Source: Schoenoplectus triqueter (taxonomy: Eukaryota > Streptophyta > Magnoliopsida > Poales > Cyperaceae). Taken from it: a stretch of DNA of 33,551 bases. A program made the position numbers and the translations under genes. Within the stretch, counting starts at the first letter, position 1, and each line of letters starts with the position of its first letter. The stretch spans positions 1 through 33,551 of the forward strand of contig CAXKVV010000913.1 in NCBI GenBank assembly GCA_964058805.1, read 5' to 3'. Positions 11,886-22,321 of this stretch are shown here, in pieces. The notes under the pieces were generated by a model. The model searched no databases. It was not told where the DNA came from and saw nothing but the letters and a program-made list of their open reading frames with translations.

Positions 11886-12400
11886 GAAACAGTGGCGTGG
11901 CTATATATATTACTATATGAGCCCAAGCACCAGCGTCGTATTTCTACCATTGAGAGGGAGTCTGGTGTTAAATTTGAGCACATCTCTGCTCCTCAACCTG
12001 CTGATATTGTTCAATCAGCTGGCTCAGATGCAGCTAAAACTATCACTAACACTTCTGACAGGTCAGATTATTCTTCTGTGTAAATCTTTTATTTGTACGC
12101 TCTTGAAGTGTTTACTTTTGTTATTCTTTCCAGAAGGAGATAAATTGTCTCTCAACCTGAAGTTCAGGGTTTTGGATTATTTGTTGTGCTTGCAATGTGG
12201 TACCAGTTTTTCAGAAGCAAGCAAAAAATCTTTTAAATTCCTCAGGGATGCCCCCTCCCCCGTTGAGTTACTAGCAAAAGCACTTACTAAGACTGTGGTA
12301 AGTCTTTAATCACATTATTTTTCAGTAAGTGTTGGTCATTTGATTTCATCCTCAGGATGCTCTTATTATCAAAAAGAAGTAATTGTTTTACATATTCGCC
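11886..12400 (+). pseudogene. Captured DEAD-box RNA helicase fragment (RH7/RH3 type, GUCT region)
   Basis: An exon at 11886-12061, flanked by 'ctacag|' and '|gtcag', encodes VAWLYILLYEPKHQRR followed by ISTIERESGVKFEHISAPQP and ADIVQSAGSDAA. This matches the end of helicase domain 2 and the start of the GUCT domain in plant nucleolar/plastid RH7/RH3 helicases (GNTGVAV-LY... IEKESGVKFEH...APQP). The next exon (about 12196-12297) gives VPVFQKQAKNLLNSSGM, then after a frameshift VELLAKALTKTV, with a donor GTAAGT. A third piece at 12356 (after 'cctcag') may match the GYTEIKKRS block. The conserved helicase motifs I-VI are absent. It is a broken host fragment carried by Helitron 1 and not a working gene. 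Confidence 0.8.
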
Positions 12401-13470
12401 GCTTCCCCTTATTTGCACTCATTTATCTTATTTGGTTATGTCTTTTTCATCCAACTTCAATTACATCGCTGGCGTAATGTGCTGACCTATGGAATGCCAA
12501 GTTTCTCATTTGTGGTTGGTATTTTTCTGTTCTCTTTTTAAAATGCTCTCTAACGTATGCTGGTTCACCTATATTGTATATGCCTCTACAGTGCCATAGA
12601 TACACCCAAGAAAATATTGTTGTTTGCTGTTCTCCAGTCCATATACGTTGAATCATGTTAATTTATAAACGGTGCGTCCATATTCAACATCGCTACATGT
12701 GAGTTGGTATATCTACTATTGTTTTCTTATCTAATGTTATGACCAGTTTCATTTTTCATTTATAGTTTTATTCTCTCATTTTTTTCTGTCTGTTAGTATC
12801 ACACGTGGCCTCTCATGATTGTAGATTTTTAGATAAGTCAAAAAAAATACTTTGAGAGGAATAACTGTTTAGAAAAGTTGAAAACAAATTTATATGGGAA
12901 AGACAAAATATTTTCAATTTTTTTATCTCTTAGTAAAGACCAAAGCAGTGCCTGAAGAATCCGATCAAAGGTATCTATGTTTAATTAATATCAAGTATAA
13001 ATTATTAGATATAATGAAGGTGCCGCATACCTAGAGATATGCAAGCACTGCATTGCATCTGTTATGCATGGGCCCTGATTAGTATTGAATTTATTATCAC
13101 ATCATAGAATCATATTGGGGAGAATACCTACTCTTGATGGATCAACCAATGCCTATACTTTTATTAGTGGGAGGTGTGTTTGTATGTCTTCTTGTACTGC
13201 ATTTGGTTATGTTTTTTACTCTACTTGCAAATAAATAATTTAGTTGAGTGATACAGTACAATTCTAATTGTGTTCTCTTATCACTTGCATGGTCTTGTTG
13301 GTTCTTAGTCATCATCTTTTTGTTATATAAAAAATGTATGTATTCAATAGGAGGTCTGGAAGTGTATTCAAATACTGTGCTGCTAATCTTATGTGATTAT
13401 AACTTATTAGAATTTTTTATATTTTAATTAGACTTGATATGCTGATTTTTATTTTTGAATTTGATTTTAG

Positions 13471-13616
13471 AATTGTCAAGTGGGGCAGGGGGGAGGTGTT
13501 TGAGATAAATGGGGATCGTGTCGCTGTTATTTTTGACTCGACAAAGGACAAATTAGAGGGCAAAAGTGAGAATGCAAAGAAACAAAATGAAACACATTCC
13601 ATGTACTGGATTGATA
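13471..13616 (+). pseudogene. Captured AAA+ ATPase exon (DAA1/MSP1-like family)
   Basis: After an acceptor-like 'ttgattttag' the frame reads VKWGRGEVFEINGDRVAVIF, then DSTKDKLEGKSENAKKQNE and a MYWIDS block. This resembles the region between the N-terminal part and the AAA module in plant DAA1-like ATPases (family pattern: NGQRGEVYEVxGxRVAVIFD ... xxWIDVKDIEHD). The Walker A/B module is not in the window. The exon end has lost an obvious donor ('gatag|tatgc'). Its source is unrelated to the helicase fragment upstream, which supports serial capture by Helitron 1. Family level is fairly confident, the exact paralog is not. Confidence 0.7.
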
Positions 13617-13922
13617 GTATGCTTCTATTTCTCATGAGTCCATGATTTTTTTTGTTGGAAATCATTCCTTAGATGTTACAGTGGATGATTTTGTTGGAAC
13701 TCATTTTCTGTACGCTAAGGAAGACAATTCGAGTCATATTTATTTCGGGGGTGAGAGTGTATTTTCACAAAAATCCATCCCTTTTTTCACTAGATGACAA
13801 GTAGTAAGTAGTTTCATAATGTAGGGCTTTTCTGGTCATATGCTGTGGGTAAATGGGAATTATTTGTTGGAACTTATCTTCGTAGAGTTTTCTTTATTTC
13901 AGTGTTTATTTAAATAACTGAG

Positions 13923-14042
13923 GTGGATAGATTTTGTGTTGGTCACAAGTGTCTTGAGGAGAGCGGGTTGCAAGCACTTTTTGACACCGACTTGCTGTCT
14001 ACATTTGTGCTCGAAGATATCTATAAGAGGGTCTTCTTTGAG
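13923..14042 (+). pseudogene. Unrecognised captured exon in Helitron 1
   Basis: A perfect 120-bp (40-codon) open block sits between an acceptor (ctgag|GTGG) and a donor (TTTGAG|gtgcc). It encodes VDRFCVGHKCLEESGLQALF and then DTDLLSTFVLEDIYKRVFFE. Its composition and splice-like borders look like a real exon. I do not recognise the family. An open stretch at 13668-13770 (TVDDFVGTHFLYAKEDNS...) just upstream might belong to the same or another captured gene. Confidence 0.45.
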
Positions 14043-15960
14043 GTGCCTTTTCTTACTACTAATTATAAATTGAACCTCTCATGTGCCAATTAATTTTTGA
14101 TTGTTTTGTTGCTTGATTTTTATGAACATTAGTTTCAAAAAATAGTTATCATTGTATATATACGAGAAAGTAATCATGTCGAAATTTTAAATTGAGAAGT
14201 TTCCAAAAAGAAATAACAATTGATATGAACATTGATATATAAATAGGTGGGAGAATCATGGTTGACCTCCAGGTGAAGATGTTGGGCCTATAGATGATAT
14301 GTGAAAAATCAGACCAGTGGTACTATTCACAACGAGGTTTATAAATATTAGCATTATTCTGTTTCGATATATTATCCAATGGTTAGTTAGAGTTGATCAG
14401 TGAAGATTAAAAATTTAGACTCATAAATGTTGTGAAGACTAGAAAAGACTCTTATTTTGTCCTTTAGGTTTTCCACCTTTCCCCTTCTGATGCATTGTGA
14501 ACTATAAATATTCTCACCTTCTATAAATATGCATTATGAACTATAAATATAATTGTGCTTAGTGAAATTATCTCTTATGTTTACATTGTTTGCATTTTTT
14601 TCGTTTGATTTTTGAGCATGCGTCCATGAACGTTTTGAGGTGCAGCTGATTAATTTTTCATAAGGACCTATTCTTACAGCTAATTTATTTGGTACGCATC
14701 ATAATTCTTGATTAATTAATATTGTGAATGGCTATCACATAATCGGTTCTCTGTGGAGGAAGGAATACAGGAGATGCAGAAAGTTATCTCCATCATCTCT
14801 TCTTTGTCCATTATTGCTAACAGAAGGAGAGATTGATGAGGTGCTATCGGCAATGGAGAGATCGATTCCTTCTACCGATTAGAGGACAAAACATGGCCTT
14901 TGTGGTAAGGGCGCAGGCCATGAAGTGATGATGTTGCTCACTAATTAAATCAAATGGTATGACTTTCTGTTTTAATTCTTTAACATCTTTTCAGATTTAT
15001 TTCCCTCAGATAAATACAAAGTTGTTAATGCAGATAATTCTACATTTAAGCATCTATGGTACATTTTTGTGAGTGAATTAGATTTTATTAATGTGCCAAG
15101 TGAAGATGTGCATGCGATTTTAACTTGGCAGACCTCAAATTGAACATATTGGTCTACCTTTTGTGCGTTCAATTCATTCATATTATTTTTTGTTAATTTA
15201 GTTACAACTTTATTGAGGCTTTTTATATAATAGTCACCACTTGATTTAATTGTTGAATATGAAGCTCTGAAAAAGTACATGGCTCATTACCATGGTACTG
15301 AGAATTTCCTTGCTATATTATTTCCCTGGATTGTTCAGTAAGTTCGAACTATTTTTTACACTGATAATTATTGAAATATCAATGCTATTTTGTGTGCGGT
15401 GATGAGTTAGATTTATTTTGGTCTGTAATTTGATGGCTCAACTTCCAAATTTATCCATATTATTTAGGTTGTTTGCCTCTTTCCAGTGAGCAATATTTTT
15501 CCTTCTTTTACTCTTCTTCACTTCTTTTGTTCAGTGCAGTGCTGGTATATATTATTCATTTGTTATTTTATTAGCAATTGCTTGAATTTGTTTGCTTCAG
15601 ATTTTTTTTTCTTTGTCAGGATTTTGATTGTTTACTGATATTACTTCTAATTTACCTTTTGCATTTTCTTTTGTTCTCTTTTTTTTTCTCTACCGCTAGA
15701 CAATAATTTTTAGAAATATACATGTGCTGAAAAAAATCACATATAAACTTTTCATATCATTAGACAATCATTTATTTGTTTGATCTTCAATTTTGTGGGT
15801 TCTTTATATCATGTATGCATATTTTTTCTTGCCGTGTTAAAATGACAGCTAAAATATCAGCCTACTTCACAGTTGAGTTTAGTGTTAATTCAAAACACAA
15901 TAGACATCATCTCCAACAAAGCGTATAACCCCGCCGCGAAGCGCGGGTGTGCCACCCTAG

Positions 15961-18689
15961 TATAAATAAATATCAAAATTTAGTAATCTGTTACAAAATT
16001 AATCCATTATTTTATAAGCAGAATTATATCCGAACCTACATTTCATTAAATAAAAATTTCGGCCATTTTTTATGATATTCACCTTCAAATTTCAATCACT
16101 CACGTGTACAAATTCGTATTCTTATCGAAATTGAAAGAAAGAATTCCCCTTCTAGAGAATTCCAGCATCATCCATGGACCATGGAACGCACTCACCAGTC
16201 GACCACACATTTTGATAAGGCTGTCTATATCACAAGCCTTCTTCCCCACGAATCCAATCCATCCAAGAGAAATTATATGTTGGCACCAACAATTCTCCCC
16301 CCTCCCTCCCTCTCTCAAAGCTAAGCTGCCATGTCGCCATTACCCTATTTAAAAAGGGAATAAAAAAGAAAATTTGTTTGTAGACTTTGTAGCCTATAAA
16401 GTTAGGTTTCTATCTCCCGACTCTCCTTAATAGAGCAACGAAAGTTTACTAAAATTTTCTCTCTTTTTTAGGCTAGCTTCTTTATAAAATCCTATTTTGT
16501 TATTTTTCCCATTCCTCACAGATCTTCTTTTTTAAGAGAATCCTCAAAAAAAAAAAGTCTTGGCTGTGGATCGAAGGGTATTCCCAACATCTCTCACCGT
16601 CGCTCTCTGAAGTTCTTGATTTATGCATCCAAGAGATTACTTTTACTTTAATTTCAACTTTCTTGTGGCGCTTTTCTCTCCCATTTTTCTCACCTTTTAG
16701 ATTGGTTGGAAGATAAATAAACGAGCAAAAGGCAGGTTGCCTCATTGCCAAATGAAAATCTGAAATGGCAATAGAGGTGTTGTATTGCTCGGAGAATAAT
16801 TCTCTCTTTTGCTCTCTTATACTCGCTCAGAGAAAATATTGACCACTTCTCTGAATTTGAGAGAGTCTGAGTACACCTTTTCATTGACGAAGCTACGATA
16901 TTAACTTATTGTGTCTATGCAATTTTGTGTATGTCCCCTGAAAAATTCTTCTGTCTTGATCTGGATGAACATTTTTAAAAATAAAGGGGACAGGCTCGTA
17001 ATTTTCCAAAGTCATGTTGTTTGAGCTGTCTGTTGTACTTTTAATTGAAGAATTGCTTCTATAAAAAAATTGTCATATCAATACGTTTGATAGAGAAAGT
17101 GCACCGGATAGAAAGTTTGAAAAAGTTGCAAATTCGTTTGTGTCACTGGAATATTTTTGGGTGATTTATAATCAATTACAGGAAACTGCTTGTGCAAAAT
17201 TTATATAAAAAAAAATATCTTTGATGAAAAAATTTACCACTTTTGAACTGGATGAATTTTGTAAACTTAAAATCCAGGGTACTTGGTTGTAATGTGGGAA
17301 GAAAACGATTTCTTTGGATAATTTGTTGAACTAATGTAGGAAACAGCTTCAGCAATAAATCTTTAGTCCGGCCCATTCCTACTATAAATCTTTTGGGCCA
17401 TCAATCATTGCATTCAATATTGATTTATCAGTTAATGACATATTAGTGTTAAATAACAGATTTCACCTGGGATATCTATTATCACGATCGAGGGCGGAGA
17501 CAATCGGGTAGGGTTTTATAATCTCATGGAAATTATATGTTAGAAATTAAATTTATTATATCTTTTTATTTCGTGAGATGTATCAATCTCTGTAATTTAT
17601 TAATTTTAATATTTTGATGACGTAAATTATATCTCGGCTTTTTATATTAAAATTTTGATTTCACCCTACAGGAGATGTTTGTATATTTGTGAATGGGACG
17701 GTTGATGATGACAGTGACGTCAGTCTCTCACTTTTCATTATCAGTTAACTGATAGTATTATATAAAATGAGTGACATAATAAAGTTTTTAAGATATTTAA
17801 TATTTCATATAATGTGCATAATCTAGTGTATATCGATGACAATATCAATAAACATATATTTATATCAGCTCCCTTTTAGTTTTAGTTGTGTGCATGTATT
17901 GAGCACTTAGCTAATTGAGCATGGTTCATCTGAAGGATAAATTTCTGTTAATTAGTTAAAGCTGTTTTTTTATAGATAATGTGGAAGGAAAAGAATAAAT
18001 TAATATTTGATAGAGGTAATTGCAAAATTTTAAGGTAATAAGGTGGAGCTATTATCTCCATTGCCAACTGGTGTCAACTCAAAAGGAGAAGCATATCTTT
18101 CCATTTTGCACACAATCTTTCCTTTTGATGTTGAAAATTTACCAATGCGGATTATAGAGGGCGAATATGGTAATGTTCCAATTTTCAATTAAGGAAGAGG
18201 TTTGGTCAGTAGGACTTGAGTGTTTTGACTCTATTCAGTCAATTATGTATTTTAGGATCGCGCTAACTTTACCTCCATACAAATCCTCTACAAAAATCTC
18301 CAATTTTTTTTTTATAAATTGTATGAATATTTGTACCAACATATAAACGCTTCTTGGTAGTGGTTTGAAAATCTTTTGTTACAAAAATAAATATCCGAAG
18401 CCTATATAACATTCTTGAACATGGTGACCACCTATCCGATTGTCCTAATTACTAATTAAACATAAATGATATTTTAAATATAAACATGTACGAAAATCTT
18501 TCAGTTTTTTTACACAATAGTTATGAATATGTTTTATTTTCAATATTAATATACATGATAATAGATATGAACACTTATGATAATAAAAATATGAATACTT
18601 CAAACAGACTAAAACTCATTTTTAATAATGATCAACGCACTACATCATGTTTTCCTAAATGTTTAGTATCAAATTTATCATAAAAAATA
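15961..18689. other. AT-rich intergenic DNA; segments similar to 29488-30040
   Basis: No intact gene is seen. 17230-17460 resembles 29755-30040 in the same orientation ('cttttgaactggatgaa', 'tttagtccg.cccattcc.actataaatc.tttgggcca'). 17765-17850 resembles 29481-29575 ('aaaatga.tgacataataa', 'gtgcataat', 'gtatatc.atg'). In the minus frame, 17176-17376 may be a LINE-derived stretch by this relationship, but it has no diagnostic motif. 16100-16900 has several short open frames on both strands without recognisable domains. Confidence 0.4.
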
Positions 18690-19650
18690 ATAAAATAAGA
18701 GAGAGAAAGAACACATAATTTAACGGAGTTCGGCTATGAAAAACTTATCTCCGGAACTCATAATTACAACAGTCGATTGCGCTGAGTCATTCATACATGG
18801 TCTTTTATAACTGTAAATCTCCGGTCCCTTACACCAGATAATAAGACAGCCATTGGCCAAAAGAAATAAACAGGGCGTGAAGAATGAAGTCTCACTAGAA
18901 AACAATCAAAATCTAATTTCTCACAAACTCTCAAATGATTTTGTAAAATAGTCTTGAATTTAGAACATAAAAAAAATAGGTATATGATCTCAGAAAACTT
19001 GATGGTTAGGTTTTACAAGGTGAAAACATCAGGTTTGACAAAAAAGGAAGGTCTATATATAGAAATACAGCAAAATTGACAATAAATCAGGCATATCTGT
19101 TACAACGGTTAGCTAATTGTTGCAACGATTAGGTCAGAGAAACCTAGCGCAACGGATATAAGATCCATTACAACATAAGTCCGAGGTATTTATTCTGGAG
19201 CTTTTTAGTCAAATTTTATACACAAACGATTTAATCCGTTATAATGGATATTGGGATATGTTATAACAAATAATCAATAAAAATTATTCTCGAAGTCATC
19301 TTTTACAACGGATAGGATATTTGTTACAATAGTTAGGGTAAATTTTGGCCCTGGATCAATTTGGTTAAAACTTGTACATCTTGATTTAGTCTGTTACAAC
19401 AGTTAGAAGTTTTGTTGTAATAGTTAGGGTTTAGTTACTTCAATCTGACTGTTTTAATCTCAAGACCACTTTAGTTACCTTTGATTATTATAAATCTAAC
19501 CTAACCAAACTACATTTTTGGATCTTTATGCTTGAGTTCTCCTGCTTAAACCCGATATCTGTATTTTATAAAGATTTAAGAAATAATAAAATTTTAATGT
19601 GAATATTTTATAAATCAGTAAATATCATGTTATATAATTTTGAAAATTAT
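18690..19650. repeat. LTR-like dispersed repeat R2 (paralog of 4130-5070)
   Basis: R2 matches R1 in the same orientation and carries the same degenerate GTTACAACGGTTAG array at 19095-19440 (for example 'gttacaacggttagctaatt', 'gttgcaacgattagg', 'gttacaacagttag'). On the minus strand the beginning (18720-18660) reads '...gccgaactccgttaaattatgtgttctttctctctctta', like the end of a plant copia LTR, and is followed by 'ttgatactaaac', possibly a decayed primer-binding region. Termini are not defined. Confidence 0.55.
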
Positions 19651-19769
19651 TTACTACAACACATCCTATGTGTCCAGCCCCTCATTCGGAAAATATGCAA
19701 TGTTGATATGGGTGTTCATATTTAAAATGAACAGTATTAAATGAGATATTCATACTTAGTTACTGGGAT

Positions 19770-19970
19770 CAGAGGCGGAGCTCTTAAGGGGCCAAGGTGG
19801 ACTCCAACCCCCCCCCCATGCTTTGAAAATCCCTATCGAAAATTTATGTTATTTTATAGTGTAATTATGATAATTTTTAATTTCACCTCGTCAAAATTTG
19901 AGACGTAGTGTCTAATGTGTTTACAATTTTTTTTAACTCCTTCTAAAATTGAGTTCTTGCTCCACCACTG
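19770..19970. mobile_element. hAT-type MITE, 201 bp, with 8-bp target duplication
   Basis: The element begins CAGAGGCGGAGC and ends GCTCCACCACTG (imperfect inverted ends, 10 of 12 paired). It is flanked by a perfect 8-bp duplication ACTGGGAT (19762-19769 and 19971-19978). CAG...CTG ends with 8-bp duplications are typical of hAT elements. It contains a poly-C run (about 19808-19817). There is no coding capacity. Confidence 0.82.
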
Positions 19971-20519
19971 ACTGGGATGTTCATATCTAATCGTGGAATG
20001 CAAAGACTTGTCAAAAGCATAGCAAGAAGAAAATAAATACAAAATAATATCATTTTAATTTATTTGTTTTTGAAATTACTCAAATTAAAATTGATTATAT
20101 ATTTATATTTTGATTTTATATTAGTCAAAATAGATGTGAATTTGTATGCAAGTAAAACAAATACAAAACAGATAGTCTTGTCTTCAATTAATTACTTTGT
20201 AAATTTGTCTATATATTTTTAATTTTTATTCATTATACAAGAAATTACTAACGTTCTTATAGATGCTGGTAAATAACCAACAATTTTCAATTATTGGATT
20301 TAGGATGGATGTAATCATGTAAATAATTCTATTTTTTTAATACTATTTCAGTTTTCCTTTTGCTTGACAATTAATACGTGGAAACATAAATTTCTGTCGA
20401 AGAGATGCCTTGATGACCAATGACATCGTTTCTTAGATCTGAAATTAGACACTTGCATACTTTAAAAAAGTATATATGCGGAGTTCAGAAATTGAAATAT
20501 ATATATATATAGAGAGAGA

Positions 20520-20931
20520 GAGTGGAGATATCATGAGCTTAAGCTTACGGAGTCCTTCTGTGAACTTAACTAAAAAAACATATTAAATCATCTCGAAATT
20601 TTAATTTATCATTCTCATTAAATTCTTTATATAAAAATCTTGTGGGATGCAAAAGTTTGGAGTGTTTTGAGTTTTTTAAGTCACCGTTTTTAATTTTTTA
20701 AAATAATGTTCAAGTATTGAATATATTATTATTATTTTTAGATCTGATTTTCAAAAATTAAAAACCACAACTTAAAAATCTCAAAACCCTTCAAATTTTT
20801 TCATCCCATGAGATTTTCATATAAATAATTTAATGAGAATGATAAATTAAAATTTTGAAATAATTTGATATATTTTTTGAGTTAAGATCACGGAAGACCT
20901 CCGTGAGGTTAAGCTCACGGTATCTCCACTC
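20520..20931. mobile_element. Fold-back MITE, family FB2 copy 1
   Basis: The ends are GAGTGGAGATA and TATCTCCACTC. The arms pair through 'aatttatcattctcattaaa' and 'caaaagtttggagtgttttg' type blocks around a centre near 20720. The left flank is (TA)n(GA)n and the right flank enters (TA)n and then element FB1. Its sister copy is at 25646-26029. It is absent from arm B. Confidence 0.8.
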
Positions 20932-20946
20932 ATACATATATATATA

Positions 20947-21346
20947 GAGTAATGCTATGGTGCTTCGCGAAGCAAAAAATCTTTTGTGCTTCGCGTCCGT
21001 ATCTCGAATTTAAAAGTTCAAACGGCCGATCCAAACCGTTGAACATCATCTTCATATTGAAATATCCTTGGAGATCAAATTTTATATTTTTTTGATTTTT
21101 TTTTGATATTTTTTAGATGGGTACAAAGTTTGTTAATCTAAAGATTTCTGCACCATCCAAAACAAGCGACTTTGTACCCATCTAAAAAATATCAAAAAAA
21201 TTTAAAAAAATATAAAATTTGATCTCCAAGGATATTTCAATATGAAGATCATGCTCAACGTTTGGATCGGCCGTTTGAACTTTTAAATTCGAAATACGGA
21301 CGCGAAGCACAAATTTTTTTTTACTTCGCGAAGCACCATAGCATTA

Positions 21347-21349
<3 letters not shown>
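20947..21349. mobile_element. Fold-back MITE, family FB1 copy 2, 403 bp
   Basis: This is the same length and layout as 1947-2349, with ends GAGTAATGCTATGGTGCTTC and its complement. The flanks are TATATATATA on both sides (20937-20946, 21350-21359), consistent with a 10-bp duplication but ambiguous because the site is a TA repeat. Arms pair through 'ccgatccaaaccgttgaaca' and 'tatccttggagatcaaattt'. Absent from arm B. Confidence 0.85.

Positions 21350-21394
<45 letters not shown>
21350..21394. repeat. (AT)n microsatellite
   Basis: An uninterrupted AT dinucleotide tract of about 45 bp directly follows FB1 copy 2. Confidence 0.95.
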
Positions 21395-21396
<2 letters not shown>

Positions 21397-21723
21397 GGCA
21401 GACTCTTTTGTCTAGGGCATTGTTACACCTAATGTAGGACGTCTCAAAGGTCATAAATATCTTTACTCTTTATTAAGCATTTAAGTGTTATCCCGTAACG
21501 GTTGGGATTAATTGTTAAATTTTCGGATTAAAAGTGAGTCGTTCGATGATTAGAGCAATCTTCTGAGGCAGCGTTTCAGCATGCGACGTGTTGAAGTCTT
21601 TATTCAATTTTTTTCATGATTGTTACGCACAACAATACACTGAAATCGTCGTCGAATTTCTCACCGGATCATGCTCTCCCAAATCCCGACTAGATTGCTG
21701 TAACCCCCTTCTCTTCGCCCCTC

Positions 21724-22054
21724 CAGTTTTTAGTAATAATAAGTTTTAATAAATTAATATTATTAAAAATAAGAGTGAGAAACGTAAAATTTCAAATATA
21801 CGAATGGCAGCGCGCCACTGGCAGTGGCGCGTTCACCGCACGTTTCATTATTTTTACCAAACGCGCCACTACCAGTTGTGTGTTTGCTTCTTATATATAC
21901 AACATGCACAGTTACTTGCGCGTCACTGCTAGTGACGCATTTCGTCCGCGCCACTACCAGTGGCGCGCTGCCATTCGTATATTTGAAATTTTACGTTTCT
22001 CACTCTTATTTTTAATAATATTAATTTAATAAAACTTATTATTACTAAAATCTG
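21724..22054. mobile_element. Nested MITE with 9-bp target duplication and four internal palindromes, 331 bp
   Basis: The ends are CAGTTTTTAGTAATAATAAG and CTTATTATTACTAAAATCTG. A perfect 9-bp duplication TCGCCCCTC flanks it (21715-21723, 22055-22063). TIRs of about 108 bp end inward in the palindrome CGCGCCACTGGCAGTGGCGCG (21811-21831, mirrored at 21947-21967). Two related palindromes lie in the centre (about 21861-21883 and 21920-21938, GCGTCACTGCTAGTGACGC). The 9-bp duplication suggests a Mutator-like origin; CAG ends could also suggest hAT. It splits a CT-rich leader inside Helitron 2. Confidence 0.85.
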
Positions 22055-22063
22055 TCGCCCCTC

Positions 22064-22321
22064 TTCTCCTCCTGACTTCCCTCTTTGTATCCTCCGTCTC
22101 TCTACCTTTCTGCCTTTTTTCCTTTCTCTCTTTGCCACTTCCTCCGTCTGCTTCCAGAGATGAGCGGCCCCTAGATGACCACGCTGAAGATCTGATTGTA
22201 AAGAGGCAGCACCACTTTCTCAGTGGAATCTTGCATCTTGCTGATCTCAACATCCTATATGATCTCCATCTTATTTGCTTCTCCAACTTAAACTCCTCAC
22301 CTCGCTATTTTCAATCCCAAG
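22064..22321 (+). other. Captured leader/exon-like segment in Helitron 2
   Basis: A CT-rich leader-like stretch (continuing that before 21715) leads into an open block, with a donor at AAG|GTACTA (22321/22322). The frame from about 22132 reads SRDERPLDDHAEDLIVKRQH, then HFLSGILHLADLNILYD. The splice-like end and higher GC suggest a captured first exon. I do not recognise the family. It need not come from the same gene as the LSG1 exon downstream. Confidence 0.35.

Larger units (their letters stand above)
10788..15960 (+). mobile_element. Helitron 1, non-autonomous, carrying host gene fragments
   Basis: The 3' end is canonical: a GC hairpin (CCGCG-AAG-CGCGG, 15934-15946), 10 bases, then CTAG (15957-15960) followed by host T. 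The 5' end is inferred at A|TC (10787/10788). Left host ends 'gatcaaatata' and right host starts 'tataaataaatatcaaaatt'. Joined, they resemble the neighbouring MITE's internal 'gatcaaatatagataaatatcaaa', as an A^T insertion would leave. No target duplication is expected. Inside are multi-exon host fragments, all in plus orientation, from unrelated genes: a DEAD-box helicase, a AAA ATPase and an unknown exon. This is the hallmark of gene-capturing plant Helitrons. No Rep/helicase is seen. The 3' end is sound; the 5' end is less certain. Confidence 0.75.

Noticed and set aside
14972..15280. 102-codon minus-strand ORF in Helitron 1
   Set aside because: Opposite to all captured exons, AT-driven, no motif.
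17470..17700. 'gagggcggagacaatcggg' as a second hAT MITE like 19770-19970
   Set aside because: No matching opposite end or 8-bp duplication could be found.
21811..21967. Regularly placed palindromic repeats that could suggest a CRISPR-like array
   Set aside because: The genome is a plant's, the repeats are imperfect, and all four lie inside one MITE with TIRs and a target duplication.
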